Part shown: positions 27,261-36,595 of the stretch, piece by piece
Layout: the number at the start of each line of letters is the position of its first letter
How positions within the stretch are numbered: position 1 is the first letter of the stretch
Assembly: GCF_000429365.1 (NCBI RefSeq)
Contig: NZ_AUBS01000001.1
Span: 62,001-126,000, forward strand
DNA from: Pseudodonghicola xiamenensis DSM 18339
GTDB taxonomy: Bacteria; Pseudomonadota; Alphaproteobacteria; Rhodobacterales; Rhodobacteraceae
DNA: 64,000 nt
Reading direction: 5' to 3'
Notes under the pieces: model-generated
Database searches by the model: none
What the model was told of the DNA's origin: nothing
The model's input: only the letters and a program-made list of their open reading frames with translations
Position numbers and translations under genes: made by a program

Positions 27261-27641
27261 ATGAAGATTTCCGAACTGTCGAAACGCTCGGGTCTCAGCA
27301 TCGACACGCTGCGGTTCTATGAAAAGATTGGGCTGATCGAGCCGCCGCCGCGCGATGATGCCGGTCGGCGCGATTACCCCGAGGCGGTGCTGGGGTGGAT
27401 CCGCTTTCTCGATCAGCTCAACGCCACCGGCATGAAACAGGCCGATCGTATCCGCTATGCCCGGCTGCGGGCCGAGGGGCCGGCCACCTATGCAGAACGC
27501 CGCGCCATGCTCGAGACGCATCGCACCGAGATCGCCCGCCGCCTGGCGGAGCTGGAAGAGACGCTCGCGTTGATGGACCGCAAGGTCGCCCATTACCGCG
27601 CGCTGGAAGACGAGACACAGAAGGAGACGACGAATGTCTGA
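27261..27641 (+). CDS. MerR family transcriptional regulator
   Basis: 126 residues: a winged-helix N-terminus [26 protein letters not shown], then an effector-coupling coiled-coil (about 80-120). There are no cysteines in the C-terminal part, which argues against a metal sensor and fits the NmlR/AdhR-like group that senses electrophiles or aldehydes; this is an inference. AAAGGGG precedes the ATG at 27261; a GTG one codon earlier is possible. Its last eight bases overlap the next gene, so the two are co-translated. Confidence 0.92.
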   Translation: MKISELSKRSGLSIDTLRFYEKIGLIEPPPRDDAGRRDYPEAVLGWIRFLDQLNATGMKQADRIRYARLRAEGPATYAERRAMLETHRTEIARRLAELEETLALMDRKVAHYRALEDETQKETTNV

Positions 27642-28008
27642 CGCATTGCAAAAGGGCCGCGACCTGCTGGCCGAGATGAACCCGGGGCTCGAGGCCGCCC
27701 TGGCCAGCCGCTATGACGCGACCATCCCCGACATGGCCGAAACCCTGGTCGAATGGGCCTATGGCCGGCAATACGCGCGCGAGGGGCTTGATTTGCGCAC
27801 TCGCCAGCTTTGCACCGTGGCGGCACTGACCGCGATGGGTGGGCAAACCGGACCGCAACTGAAAGTGAATATCGAACACGCGCTGGCCGCCGGCGCCAAT
27901 GAACGCGAGGTGCTCGAAGTGATCTGGCAGATGGCGATCTATGGCGGGATGCCGGCAGCGATCAACGGTCTGAACGCGGCGATCGAGGTTTTCGACCGGG
28001 CCGCCTGA
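27634..28008 (+). CDS. Carboxymuconolactone decarboxylase-like protein
   Basis: 124 residues of the CMD/AhpD-like fold, with [43 protein letters not shown] shown here only in part by its key elements: RTRQLC, the QL..NI..AL helix and a GMPAAINGL end. Only one cysteine is present rather than an AhpD CxxC, so it is not a classical peroxidase. Translationally coupled to the MerR-like regulator, it is probably its target and may process a toxic organic or lactone compound. Confidence 0.87.
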   Translation: MSDALQKGRDLLAEMNPGLEAALASRYDATIPDMAETLVEWAYGRQYAREGLDLRTRQLCTVAALTAMGGQTGPQLKVNIEHALAAGANEREVLEVIWQMAIYGGMPAAINGLNAAIEVFDRAA

Positions 28009-28059
28009 CTGGATGTATACGGTGGTATTCCGGTAACTATTTGAAATATAAAAAGAGTT

Positions 28060-28086
28060 TTGAAATTTGGGCGGCAGGCGTATAAC
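28060..28086 (+). promoter_or_regulatory. Candidate promoter for the DUF3422 gene
   Basis: TTGAAA (28060-28065) and TATAAC (28081-28086), spacing 15 (16 if TTTGAA is used), in an A/T-rich leader ending 27 bases before the ATG. Confidence 0.5.
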
Positions 28087-28112
28087 GGGGCTTCTCTGAT
28101 GGAGTCCCTGCC

Positions 28113-29408
28113 ATGCCGCCCTTTGAAGATCATCCGCTGCGCTATGCTCTTGCGAACGAGCTGCACGCACGTCCGTTTCCGGTTGTTTGTCCGCCGGCGA
28201 CGATTGTCTATCTGGCGATCAAGCAGCCCGATCAGGCGGTCAGCCGTGATCGCGGTGCCGATCTGGCCCATCTGGCCGAATTGCTGGACCGGCACGGCGC
28301 GCCGCGTCCGCAGCCCGGGGCCACGCACTATTCGGGACAGATCGGGCGGCATATGCTGAAATGGGAGCAGCATACCGAATTCGTCACCTATACCGCGATT
28401 TGCGAGGGGACCGGTGAACGCCCCTTCGATCCGGCGGATTTCGCGGTCTTTCCACAGGACTGGCTGGATCACGCGCCGGGGCAGCGGATCACTGCCGTCA
28501 GTATCCGGGTCTGCGAGCGGCCCGATGATGCTGGGATCAATGCGGCGCTCGCAGACTGGTTCGTTGCCGAAAGTACTGCGGTGGGCCGTGTGCTGGACGA
28601 TGCCGCCGTTGCCGCCGGCGATTTCCGTATCGACCCCGCCGGCATCATGCGCTTTGCCCTTTTCGTGAACGCGGGGACCGGCCCGCGCCGGGTCGGGCGG
28701 GTGGTGCAGCGGCTGTGCGAGATCGAGACCTACAAGGCGATGTCGATGCTGGGATTCTCCCGCGCCAGGGAATTGGCACCGCAGATCGACGGGCTCGACG
28801 CGCGGTTACTTGACCTGATGACGGACATGACGGTGAGCGCCAGCCCTGCAGAGCGGACCCTGACCGGATTGTTGTCGATCTCGACCGAGCTGGAGACATT
28901 GGCGGCGCGCAGCGCTTTTCGTTTCGGGGCCACCGGTGCCTATGAGGCGATCGTGACCCAGCGCATTGCATCCCTGCGCGAGGCGCGGTTTCAGGGGCGG
29001 CAGAGTTTTGTGGATTTCATGCAGCGCCGCTATGAACCCGCGATGCGGACGGTGAAATCCTCCGAGCGGCGGCTGCAGGCCCTGGCGGATCGCGCCATGC
29101 GGGCGGGCGAACTGTTGCGAACCCGGGTGGATGTGGAGCGCAGCGCGCAGAACCAGGCACTTCTGGCCAGTATGGACCGGCGCTCTGACCAGTCGCTGCG
29201 TCTCCAGCATACGGTCGAGGGGCTGTCTGTGGTGGCGATCAGCTATTACGCGGTCTCGCTGGCCTCCTATCTGCTCTACCCGGTGGCGGCAGTAAGCGGT
29301 CTCAGCAAGGGGGGGCTGACGGCGGCGCTGGTGCTGCCGGTTGTCGGGGCGGTCTGGGCCGGGGTGCGGCGGGTGCGGCGGCGGCTCGAGGGCGGCGCCG
29401 GTCACTAG
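28113..29408 (+). CDS. DUF3422 family protein
   Basis: 431 residues matching DUF3422, with the diagnostic LANELHARPFP at 13-23. A soluble body is followed by a long helical region (about 290-375, charged, likely coiled coil) and two C-terminal transmembrane helices (about 375-415). A basic tail, GVRRVRRRLEG, ends the protein. The family is widespread in alpha- and betaproteobacteria and has no established function. GGAG lies eight bases before the ATG. It is transcribed alone, bounded by a terminator. Confidence 0.92.
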   Translation: MPPFEDHPLRYALANELHARPFPVVCPPATIVYLAIKQPDQAVSRDRGADLAHLAELLDRHGAPRPQPGATHYSGQIGRHMLKWEQHTEFVTYTAICEGTGERPFDPADFAVFPQDWLDHAPGQRITAVSIRVCERPDDAGINAALADWFVAESTAVGRVLDDAAVAAGDFRIDPAGIMRFALFVNAGTGPRRVGRVVQRLCEIETYKAMSMLGFSRARELAPQIDGLDARLLDLMTDMTVSASPAERTLTGLLSISTELETLAARSAFRFGATGAYEAIVTQRIASLREARFQGRQSFVDFMQRRYEPAMRTVKSSERRLQALADRAMRAGELLRTRVDVERSAQNQALLASMDRRSDQSLRLQHTVEGLSVVAISYYAVSLASYLLYPVAAVSGLSKGGLTAALVLPVVGAVWAGVRRVRRRLEGGAGH

Positions 29409-29433
29409 GGTATCGGGGCAGGGCAAACGAAAA

Positions 29434-29470
29434 CCGCCGCCCCTTGGGGCGGCGGCGGCGGTCTGTCTTT
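29434..29470. terminator. Bidirectional intrinsic terminator
   Basis: CCGCCGCCCC (29434-29443) pairs with GGGGCGGCGG (29446-29455). Rightward it is followed by GTCTGTCTTTCT; leftward the stem is followed by TTTTCGTTT. It sits between the convergent DUF3422 and permease genes. Confidence 0.8.
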
Positions 29471-29485
29471 CTGCATCGGGATGGA

Positions 29486-30457
29486 TCAGCGGCCGCGAAT
29501 GCGCGGATCGAGCGCATCGCGCAGACCATCGCCCAGGTAGTTGACGCTGAGCACGGTGAGCGAGATCGCCAGACCCGGCCAGAACACCCGCTCGGGGTAT
29601 TGCTGCAGATAGTCGGTGGCATCGAACAGCAAACGGCCCCAGGTGGGGAAATCCGGCGGGAAGCCGAGGCCCAGAAAGCTGAGCGAGCTTTCGGTGATGA
29701 TCGCGGTGGCGATCCCCAGCGTGGCCGAGACCATGATCGGCGACAGCACGTTGGGCAGGATGTGGCGCAGGATCATCTTGGTGTTGGTGGTGCCGATCGA
29801 CCGGGCGGCCAGCACGAACTCGCGCTCCTTGATCGCCAGCACGTCGCCCCGCACGATCCGTGCGGTGGGCATCCAACTGGTCACCCCGATCGAGACGACG
29901 ATCAGGATGAAGATGCCCTGCTCGGGCCCGAATGCGGCGTTCAGCGGATCGCGGAACAGCAGCATCATCACCAGCAGCAGCGGCAACAGAGGCAGCGCCA
30001 GGAACAGATCGGTCAGCCGCATCAACAGCCCGTCGAGCCGTTTGAAAAAGCCCGCCAGCACGCCTACCAGCGATCCCAGCCCCAGTGCCAGCAGCATCGC
30101 GGTGATGCCGACCGAGACCGAGGTCTTGCCGCCCGCCATCATCCGCGAAAACGTATCGCGGCCAAGCTGGTCGGTGCCGAAGGGATGTGCCAGGCTTGGG
30201 CCCTGGTTGCGAGCGCGGATGTCGATCTTGGTGGGGTCGAGATCCCACAGCAGCGGCCCCAGATAGACCCAGAGGATGATCACCAGGAACAGCAGCCCGC
30301 CATAAAGCGCGCCCTTGTGGCTCTTGAACTGATGCCAGACCTCGCGCCACTGGCTTTGCGGCGGTTTGGTGAACTCTTCCAAGGTACCGGCAGCCGGCAC
30401 CGCGGTCGAGGCCGGAGCGAGCCCCTCGTCGGGAACCAGGCGGTCTTTGTCAGTCAT
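29486..30457 (-). CDS. Dipeptide/oligopeptide ABC transporter permease (DppC/OppC-like)
   Basis: 323 residues. An N-terminal cytoplasmic tail and first helix (OppC_N, about 45-70) precede the BPD_transp_1 domain with the EAA-type loop EREFVLAARSIGTTNTKMILRHILPN and five more helices. HPFGTDQLGRDTFSR is typical of this subfamily. The ATG at 30457 overlaps the preceding permease by eight bases, so the two are co-translated. Confidence 0.94.
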   Translation of the reverse strand: MTDKDRLVPDEGLAPASTAVPAAGTLEEFTKPPQSQWREVWHQFKSHKGALYGGLLFLVIILWVYLGPLLWDLDPTKIDIRARNQGPSLAHPFGTDQLGRDTFSRMMAGGKTSVSVGITAMLLALGLGSLVGVLAGFFKRLDGLLMRLTDLFLALPLLPLLLVMMLLFRDPLNAAFGPEQGIFILIVVSIGVTSWMPTARIVRGDVLAIKEREFVLAARSIGTTNTKMILRHILPNVLSPIMVSATLGIATAIITESSLSFLGLGFPPDFPTWGRLLFDATDYLQQYPERVFWPGLAISLTVLSVNYLGDGLRDALDPRIRGR

Positions 30458-31457
30458 AACGGATCCTCGGGTCAAGCAGGCCATAGAGCACGTCTGCGAT
30501 CAGGTTGAACAGCACGATAAGCACCGCGAAGATGAAGGTCAGCGTCTGTACCATCGGCAGGTCGTTGGCCTGGATGGCGCCGATCAGCAACTGGCCGATG
30601 CCATTCACCTTGAACACCTGTTCGGTGATGATCGCACCGCCGAAGATCGACGGCACCCCCAGCGCGATGACGGTGACCACCGGGATCATCGAATTGCGCA
30701 GGACGTGAACCAGCACCACCGCCCTTTCGCCAAGGCCCTTGGCGCGGGCGGTGCGGACGTAATCCTGATTGAGATTGTCCAGCATCGAGGCGCGCATGAA
30801 GCGGCTGATCTGGGCGGTGATCTGCAATGCGAGCACCATCACCGGCATGATCATCTGCCTGAGCTGGATCATGAAGCTGTCCCAGTCGACGACCTTGTGG
30901 GTGGTGTCATAGATCGAGGGGAACCAACCCAGATTGACCGAGAAGACGACGATCACCAGCACGCCCGAGAAGAAAGGCGGCACCGAAAAGCCGATCATCG
31001 ACACGAATGTGCCGGTCTGGTCGAACCAGGAATATTGCCGATAGGCGGAATAGATCCCGATCGGCAGCGCGATCAGCACGCCGACGACATAGGCGGTGCC
31101 GACCACCCAAAGGGTCTGGGGAATGCGCTGGATCACGATATCCATCACCGGGCTGCGGGTCTGCCAGGAGATCACCCGCAGATCGCCGGCCGAAAAGCTG
31201 GTCCCGAAGATATGATCGACCAGCACCTGGGGTTCGATCCAGAAGAACTGGACCAGCCATTTCCAGAACCGGATATGTGCCGGTTGGCCAAGCCCCAGTG
31301 CCTCGCGCATTTTTTCTTTGACTTCCGGCGGCACGGTGAGGGGGACCTGGGCCATCGGATCACCCGGAGCGAATTCCAGCAAAAGGAACAGCACCAGGCT
31401 GATAAACAAGAGTGTCGGCACGGCAAGAACCAGGCGCCGGACGGTGAAGGTGAGCAT
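30450..31457 (-). CDS. Dipeptide/oligopeptide ABC transporter permease (DppB/OppB-like)
   Basis: 335 residues. MLTFTVRRLVLAVPTLLFIS is the usual first helix; the EAA loop is QDYVRTARAKGLGERAVVLVHVLRNSMIP, followed by three C-terminal helices and DPRIRYD. A slightly enlarged periplasmic segment (about 70-110) separates helices one and two. AGGG lies ten bases upstream of the ATG. It follows the binding protein gene after a 94-base gap that holds two hairpins. Confidence 0.94.
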   Translation of the reverse strand: MLTFTVRRLVLAVPTLLFISLVLFLLLEFAPGDPMAQVPLTVPPEVKEKMREALGLGQPAHIRFWKWLVQFFWIEPQVLVDHIFGTSFSAGDLRVISWQTRSPVMDIVIQRIPQTLWVVGTAYVVGVLIALPIGIYSAYRQYSWFDQTGTFVSMIGFSVPPFFSGVLVIVVFSVNLGWFPSIYDTTHKVVDWDSFMIQLRQMIMPVMVLALQITAQISRFMRASMLDNLNQDYVRTARAKGLGERAVVLVHVLRNSMIPVVTVIALGVPSIFGGAIITEQVFKVNGIGQLLIGAIQANDLPMVQTLTFIFAVLIVLFNLIADVLYGLLDPRIRYD

Positions 31458-31482
31458 GGATATTACACCCTAAATCCAAGCC

Positions 31483-31540
31483 GCCCCCTGAGAGGGGGCA
31501 GCCCTGCAAGAGAGAACAGCCCCGGCAAGGCCAGGGCTGT
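31483..31540 (-). terminator. Two hairpins between binding protein and permease genes
   Basis: Read leftward, ACAGCCCTGGC pairs with GCCGGGGCTGT (31516-31540, one G-T pair) and is followed by TCTCTCTT. A second stem, GCCCCCT with AGGGGGC, is at 31483-31499. The arrangement resembles partial terminators or RNA-stabilising stems that keep binding protein levels above those of the permeases. Confidence 0.6.
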
Positions 31541-31551
31541 CGTTGACCGTA

Positions 31552-33252
31552 TCACTTGATGCGATACCAGTCGGCTGCATTCCAGAGTTCGGAGTCCCAA
31601 GTATTCAACTTGACCCCACCCAGGGTGTTGGAATGCGCCGACACACGGCCCCGGTCGACCAGCGGAACGATGGTATAGCTGTCCTTGGTCAGCATTTCGT
31701 TCAGGCGGATGGCGATTTCACCGCGCTTTTCCAGCTCCCCGGTGCGGGCCAGCTCGTCCAAGAGCTTGTCGTATTCCGGATCGCAAAAGCGGTTGATGTT
31801 TTCGCCCTGCCATTGGCTGGAGGGTTTCGGTTCGTTGCCGCAGCGATACATCGACAGATAGGCCTGCGGGTCGGTGCCGTCGAAGTTGTTGGCGTACATC
31901 TCGACGTCGGCATAGAATTTCTGGAAGGTATCAGGCGAGCCCGGGTCCCCACCGAAGAAGACCGATCCGGAGATGTTACGCAGCTCGGTCTCGACACCGA
32001 TTTCGCTCCACCATTGCTTGATCAGCGCCTGGAAGTCCTGGCGCACGGCGTTGGTCGAGGTCTGATACAGCAGCTTCAGCTTCATGCCGTCCTTTTCGCG
32101 CACGCCGCCGGCGCCCACTTTCCAGCCGGCCTCTTCCAGCAGCGCCTTGGCGCCTTCGATGTCCTGGGTCAGACAGTCGGTGTTCGGCGAGGCATAGCGC
32201 GCCGGAGCCGGCACCAGGTTGCAGGTGGCCCGTCCGGCCTGACCATAGCCGATCTCGGTCAGAAGATTGCGGTCGATCGCCATCGACAGCGCCTTGCGCA
32301 CGCGCAGATCGCTCAGGATCGGGTGCGGTGCCTCGCGGGTGGCGCGAATGTCATCGGGCAACGAGGACGACGGATCGGTCAGGTTCATCTCGATGCGTTC
32401 GACCAGCGTGCCAAAGGCCGAAACCGGGACGCCCTTGCCGGCCGCAGCCATCTGCGCGATCACCTCGGGTGCCAGCTGCAGGTTCCAGGCATAATCGTAT
32501 TCGCCGGTTTCCAGCACCGCGCGACCGGCTGCGGTGGCATCACCGCCGCCCTTGAAATTCACCTTGGCAAAGGCAGGCTTGGCCGGATCGCGATAGTTGG
32601 GGTTGGCCGACAGGGTGATCACGTCATTGGGACGGAATTCATCCACCACGAAGGGACCGGTGCCGATCGGGGCAAAGTTGGCCTCGGTGCATTCGGGGGC
32701 CTTGGCGCCCAGGCAGTTCTGGAACTGGGCCTTTTGCAGGATCGGCGACTGGGCGCCCATGAAGGGGCCATAGGGGTTCGGCATCGGACGTTCGAAGGTG
32801 ACCTTCACGGTCAGATCGTCCAGCGCCTCAACCGATTTGACGCCGTCGTATTTCGACAACTGCGCGCAGCCGCCTTCGGGATGCATGCAGTATTCGGCGG
32901 TGAAGACCGGGTCGGCCGAGGTGACGGGGCTGCCGTCAGACCATTTCAGGCCAGGTTTCAGTTTCCAGGTGATCGAGGTCAGATCGGCGCTGACGCCACC
33001 GTTTTCGACTGTTGGGATTTCTTCCGCCAGAAAGGGGACGAGATTGCCGTCCGGATCGTAGCGGCCCAGCGGTTCGAGCACCAGAGAAGAGGCTTCGATA
33101 TCCTTGGTGCCGCCAGACAGATAGGGCGTCATGATCGACGGCGCCTGCCAGTAAATGATATTGACGGTGCCGTCGCTGCCTCGTTCTGCCATGGCGGCGG
33201 GCGCCAGGGCGGTCGAGGCAATAGCCCCGAGCAATAGGGATTTGATCTTCAT
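31552..33252 (-). CDS. ABC transporter substrate-binding protein, family 5 (peptide type)
   Basis: 566 residues. A Sec signal peptide (MKIKSLLLGAIASTALAPAAMA, about 22 residues, cleavage after AMA) precedes an SBP_bac_5 domain with GTGPFVVDEFRPNDVITLSANPNYR-like motifs. Periplasmic capture of a peptide or similar substrate is expected. Several cysteines (e.g. in CMHPEGGC, CLGAKAPEC, CNLV, CLTQ, RCGNE, RFCDPE) suggest disulfides. GGAG lies six bases before the ATG. It is divergent from the ATPase gene, and the two permeases follow downstream. Confidence 0.93.
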   Translation of the reverse strand: MKIKSLLLGAIASTALAPAAMAERGSDGTVNIIYWQAPSIMTPYLSGGTKDIEASSLVLEPLGRYDPDGNLVPFLAEEIPTVENGGVSADLTSITWKLKPGLKWSDGSPVTSADPVFTAEYCMHPEGGCAQLSKYDGVKSVEALDDLTVKVTFERPMPNPYGPFMGAQSPILQKAQFQNCLGAKAPECTEANFAPIGTGPFVVDEFRPNDVITLSANPNYRDPAKPAFAKVNFKGGGDATAAGRAVLETGEYDYAWNLQLAPEVIAQMAAAGKGVPVSAFGTLVERIEMNLTDPSSSLPDDIRATREAPHPILSDLRVRKALSMAIDRNLLTEIGYGQAGRATCNLVPAPARYASPNTDCLTQDIEGAKALLEEAGWKVGAGGVREKDGMKLKLLYQTSTNAVRQDFQALIKQWWSEIGVETELRNISGSVFFGGDPGSPDTFQKFYADVEMYANNFDGTDPQAYLSMYRCGNEPKPSSQWQGENINRFCDPEYDKLLDELARTGELEKRGEIAIRLNEMLTKDSYTIVPLVDRGRVSAHSNTLGGVKLNTWDSELWNAADWYRIK

Positions 33253-33466
33253 TCTACACTCCATGCTGGACACCTTGATGTGTCACTTGGGCCGCTGATA
33301 AAAGCGGGTGCTTTTGGTTCCGTCACGTCAAACAAGTAATTGGGACTCAAGGCAAACATCCAGTTCGGATCGTGCCGGAGAAAACCCGCCGTGACGAATA
33401 CCTGACCATCGAAACAAAGTTTGAGAAAAAAGCAAGCCTTGCGGCGACGAAATTCTGTTCCGGGGT
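33253..33466. other. Divergent regulatory region between SBP and ATPase genes
   Basis: About 270 bases separate the two start codons; no gene is present. A/T-rich patches and the motif GATAAAGATAAAGAG near 33506 stand out. A rightward promoter is listed separately; I found no convincing leftward -35/-10 pair. Confidence 0.45.
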
Positions 33467-33495
33467 TTGACACCGGCGGCTCCAGCGCCTTAGCG
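33467..33495 (+). promoter_or_regulatory. Promoter of the ATPase-ArgE-M20 run
   Basis: TTGACA (33467-33472) and TTAGCG (33490-33495) with 17-base spacing, about 31 bases before the GTG start. Confidence 0.6.
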
Positions 33496-33526
33496 TCGAT
33501 CAATAAAGATAAAGAGGGGAGTTGTC

Positions 33527-35347
33527 GTGCTGGACAACCCGATTGCCCGGATCGAAGGGCTTCGCGTCGAATTCGAAACCAAGGATGGCCCCGTTGTCGG
33601 GGTTGAGGATGTATCGTTCTCCGTCAATCCCGGCGAAACCGTCTGCATTGTCGGTGAATCGGGGTCGGGCAAATCTGTCTCGTCCCTGTCGCTGATGCGG
33701 CTGGTGGAATTCGGCGGCGGAGAGATTGCTGCCGGGCGCCTAATTTTTGATCGCCGTGATGGGGGGGCGACCGATCTCGCCCGGGCCGATCAGGACTTGA
33801 TGCGCCATATTCGCGGCAATGAGATCGGCATGATCTTTCAGGAGCCGATGACGGCGCTGAACCCGGTGTTCACCGTGGGCCGGCAGCTGACCGAAGGGCT
33901 GCGGGTGCACAAAGGCATGACCAAGGCCGAGGCCCGCGACCGGGCGGTGGAGATTCTGAGAGAGGTGCGGATCCCGGAGCCGGAACGGCGGATGGATCAA
34001 TATCCGCACGAACTGTCGGGCGGCATGCGCCAGCGGGTGGTCATCGCCATGGCGATGGCCTGCGAACCGCGTTTGCTGATCGCCGATGAACCGACGACGG
34101 CGCTGGATGTGACCATCCAGGCCGAAATCCTGGCCCTGATGGACCGGCTCAAGCGCGAGACCGGGACGGCAGTGATGTTCATCACCCACGACATGGCGGT
34201 GGTGGCACAGATGGCAGACCGGGTCGTCGTCATGTTCCGCGGCAACAAGGTCGAAGAAGGTCCGGTCGAGCAGATCTTCGAAAGCCCGCAGCACGACTAT
34301 ACCAAGGCGCTTCTGGCCGCGGTGCCGAAGCTGGGCGAGATGCGCGGAAAAGCCGCGCCCGAGCCGATGAAGCTGATGGGCGTCGAGAATCAGAAGATCG
34401 AACCGATCCCTGGCACCGATGAGGTGTTGCTGCGGGTTAAAGGGCTGACCACGCGCTTTGCGGTCAAGGGCGGGTTCTTCCGTCGCACCGTCGCCAATGT
34501 CCATGCGGTGGAAGATGTCTCCTTCACGCTCAACAAGGGGCAGACGCTCAGCCTGGTGGGTGAATCAGGTTGCGGTAAGTCGAGCTGTGGCAGGTCTGTG
34601 TTGCGGCTGGTCGAACCGCTCTCGGGCGAGATCGAGCTTGATCGCAAGGACATCATGTCCTTGAACGACCGTGACCTGCGCAAGGCGCGGCTCGACATGC
34701 AGATGATCTTCCAGGATCCCTTCGCCTCGCTCAATCCGCAGATGCAGCTGATGGATCAGGTGGCCGAACCGATGCGCAACTATGGCATTGCCTCAGGGTC
34801 GGAGATTCAGGATCGCGTCGCCTCGCTGTTCGACCGGGTGCAATTGCCGCGCAGTTTCATGCGCCGCTTCCCGCACGAGATGTCGGGCGGACAACGCCAG
34901 CGGATCGCCATCGCGCGTGCATTGGCGCTCAATCCCAAGCTGATCGTGTCGGACGAGGCGGTCTCGGCGCTCGATGTCTCGGTGCAGGCGCAGGTGCTGA
35001 ACTTGATGATGGAGCTGCAGGCGGAACTGGGGCTGTCCTATCTCTTCATCAGTCACGACATGGCGGTGGTCGAACGGGTCAGCCACCATGTCGGGGTGAT
35101 GTATCTGGGCCGGATCGTCGAGATGGGGCCGCGCGCTGCGGTCTTCGAAAATCCGCAGCACCCCTATACCCAGGCGCTGATGAAGGCGGTGCCGATCGCC
35201 GACCCGCATCGCCGCAAGGCTGAGAAGGATCTGAATTTCAAACCGATCCCGTCGCCTATTCATTCACCGGACTATCGGCCCGAACCCTCGGTTTATAACG
35301 AGGTTGCGCCGGGTCATCTGGTGCTGGTCACCGACAGCGGCTATTGA
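33527..35347 (+). CDS. Peptide ABC transporter ATP-binding protein, two fused ATPase domains
   Basis: 606 residues with two complete nucleotide-binding domains, equivalent to DppD and DppF joined (GsiA-like). The first has Walker A GESGSGKS (43-50), signature ELSGGMRQR and Walker B LLIADEP; the second has [16 protein letters not shown] and LIVSDEA. Each domain ends with an oligopeptide/dipeptide transporter C-terminal motif ([11 protein letters not shown] and [11 protein letters not shown]). It starts at a GTG with GGGGAG upstream. It would pair with the divergent permeases and binding protein. Confidence 0.95.
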   Translation: MLDNPIARIEGLRVEFETKDGPVVGVEDVSFSVNPGETVCIVGESGSGKSVSSLSLMRLVEFGGGEIAAGRLIFDRRDGGATDLARADQDLMRHIRGNEIGMIFQEPMTALNPVFTVGRQLTEGLRVHKGMTKAEARDRAVEILREVRIPEPERRMDQYPHELSGGMRQRVVIAMAMACEPRLLIADEPTTALDVTIQAEILALMDRLKRETGTAVMFITHDMAVVAQMADRVVVMFRGNKVEEGPVEQIFESPQHDYTKALLAAVPKLGEMRGKAAPEPMKLMGVENQKIEPIPGTDEVLLRVKGLTTRFAVKGGFFRRTVANVHAVEDVSFTLNKGQTLSLVGESGCGKSSCGRSVLRLVEPLSGEIELDRKDIMSLNDRDLRKARLDMQMIFQDPFASLNPQMQLMDQVAEPMRNYGIASGSEIQDRVASLFDRVQLPRSFMRRFPHEMSGGQRQRIAIARALALNPKLIVSDEAVSALDVSVQAQVLNLMMELQAELGLSYLFISHDMAVVERVSHHVGVMYLGRIVEMGPRAAVFENPQHPYTQALMKAVPIADPHRRKAEKDLNFKPIPSPIHSPDYRPEPSVYNEVAPGHLVLVTDSGY

Positions 35348-35427
35348 ACCATGCGATCCGGGCCGGAGGCCGGGGCGCGATCGCGCCTCTCCCTGGCCCG
35401 GGATTTCCCCTACCGAACGGATCCCCG

Positions 35428-36594
35428 ATGCCGACCCGATTGACCCCGCGCCAGATCCTCACCCAATTGGTGAGTTTTCCCACCGTCAGCCGCGACAGCA
35501 ACCTTCCTCTGATCGACTGGGTCGAGGAATATCTGGCCAGCCACGACATCACTGCCCACCGCCACTATAACGAAGATGGCGAAAAGGCCGCGCTTTTCGC
35601 CCATGTCGGTCCTTGGGAGGAGGGCGCCGTGGTGCTCTCTGGCCATACCGACGTGGTCCCTGTCGACGGCCAGCCCTGGACCGATGATCCCTTCGTTCTG
35701 ACCGAACGTGACGGCAAGCTCTATGGCCGCGGCGCCGCCGATATGAAGGGCTTCGATGCCCTGGCGATCTGGGCGCTGGTCGAGGCACAGGCGCGCGGCG
35801 TAAACCGTCCGCTGCAGATCGCGCTGAGCTATGACGAGGAGATCGGCTGCACCGGGGCGCCGCCGATGATCGAGGCGATGCAGAAGGTGCTGCCCAAGGG
35901 CTCGGCCGCCATCATCGGTGAGCCGTCGATGATGAAGGCGGTGACCGGTCACAAATCGGGCAACGGCTATTGGATCGACGTCTGGGGGCATGAGGTTCAC
36001 AGTTCGATCCTGAATACCGGCGTGAATGCGATCATGGAGGCGGCCAGGATCATCGCCTGGGAAAACGAGGTCAACGCCGAGCAGAGGGTCAAGACCCCGA
36101 CGCCGATCGCGGCGATGTTCACCCCGCCCTGGACCACGCTGCACACCGGGCTGATCGAAGGCGGCACGGCGGCCAATATCACTGCCAAACATTGCCGGTT
36201 CGACTTCGGCGTTCGTGCCGTGCCCGATGAAACGCTGGATGACTGGCATCTTCGCCTGATGGCCAAGGTGGCCGAGGTCGAGGCGGGGATGAAGGCGGTG
36301 GTGCCGGAGACCCGGATCGAGGTGACCGAACGATTCTCGGTTCCCGGGCTGCGGCCCGAAACCGAAGGCGAGGCCGAAGAGTTCATCCGCCAGGTCACCG
36401 GTGACAATGCCACCCATGTGGTCAGCTATGGCACCGAGGCCGGGCATTTCCAGTTCGCCGGCTATTCGGCGGCGGTCTGCGGACCGGGCGATATCGCCCA
36501 GGCGCATCAGCCCGACGAATTCATCACTATCGCCCAATTCGAGGCCGGCACCGCCTTCATGGACCGCCTCGTCACCCGTCTGCAGGAGGTCTGA
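35428..36594 (+). CDS. argE: Acetylornithine deacetylase-like M20 amidohydrolase
   Basis: 388 residues. It matches ArgE-type M20 enzymes, which remove an N-acetyl group from acetylornithine or related substrates. Metal-site residues: H73 and D75 in SGHTDVVPVD, D105 in GRGAADMKGFD, E137-E138 in SYDEEIGC, the EPS motif, and a C-terminal His in DIAQAHQPDEF. Position inside the peptide transporter run suggests a catabolic N-deacylase role rather than arginine synthesis. The ATG at 35428 has a poor ribosome binding site. Confidence 0.88.
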   Translation: MPTRLTPRQILTQLVSFPTVSRDSNLPLIDWVEEYLASHDITAHRHYNEDGEKAALFAHVGPWEEGAVVLSGHTDVVPVDGQPWTDDPFVLTERDGKLYGRGAADMKGFDALAIWALVEAQARGVNRPLQIALSYDEEIGCTGAPPMIEAMQKVLPKGSAAIIGEPSMMKAVTGHKSGNGYWIDVWGHEVHSSILNTGVNAIMEAARIIAWENEVNAEQRVKTPTPIAAMFTPPWTTLHTGLIEGGTAANITAKHCRFDFGVRAVPDETLDDWHLRLMAKVAEVEAGMKAVVPETRIEVTERFSVPGLRPETEGEAEEFIRQVTGDNATHVVSYGTEAGHFQFAGYSAAVCGPGDIAQAHQPDEFITIAQFEAGTAFMDRLVTRLQEV

Positions 36595-36595
36595 G

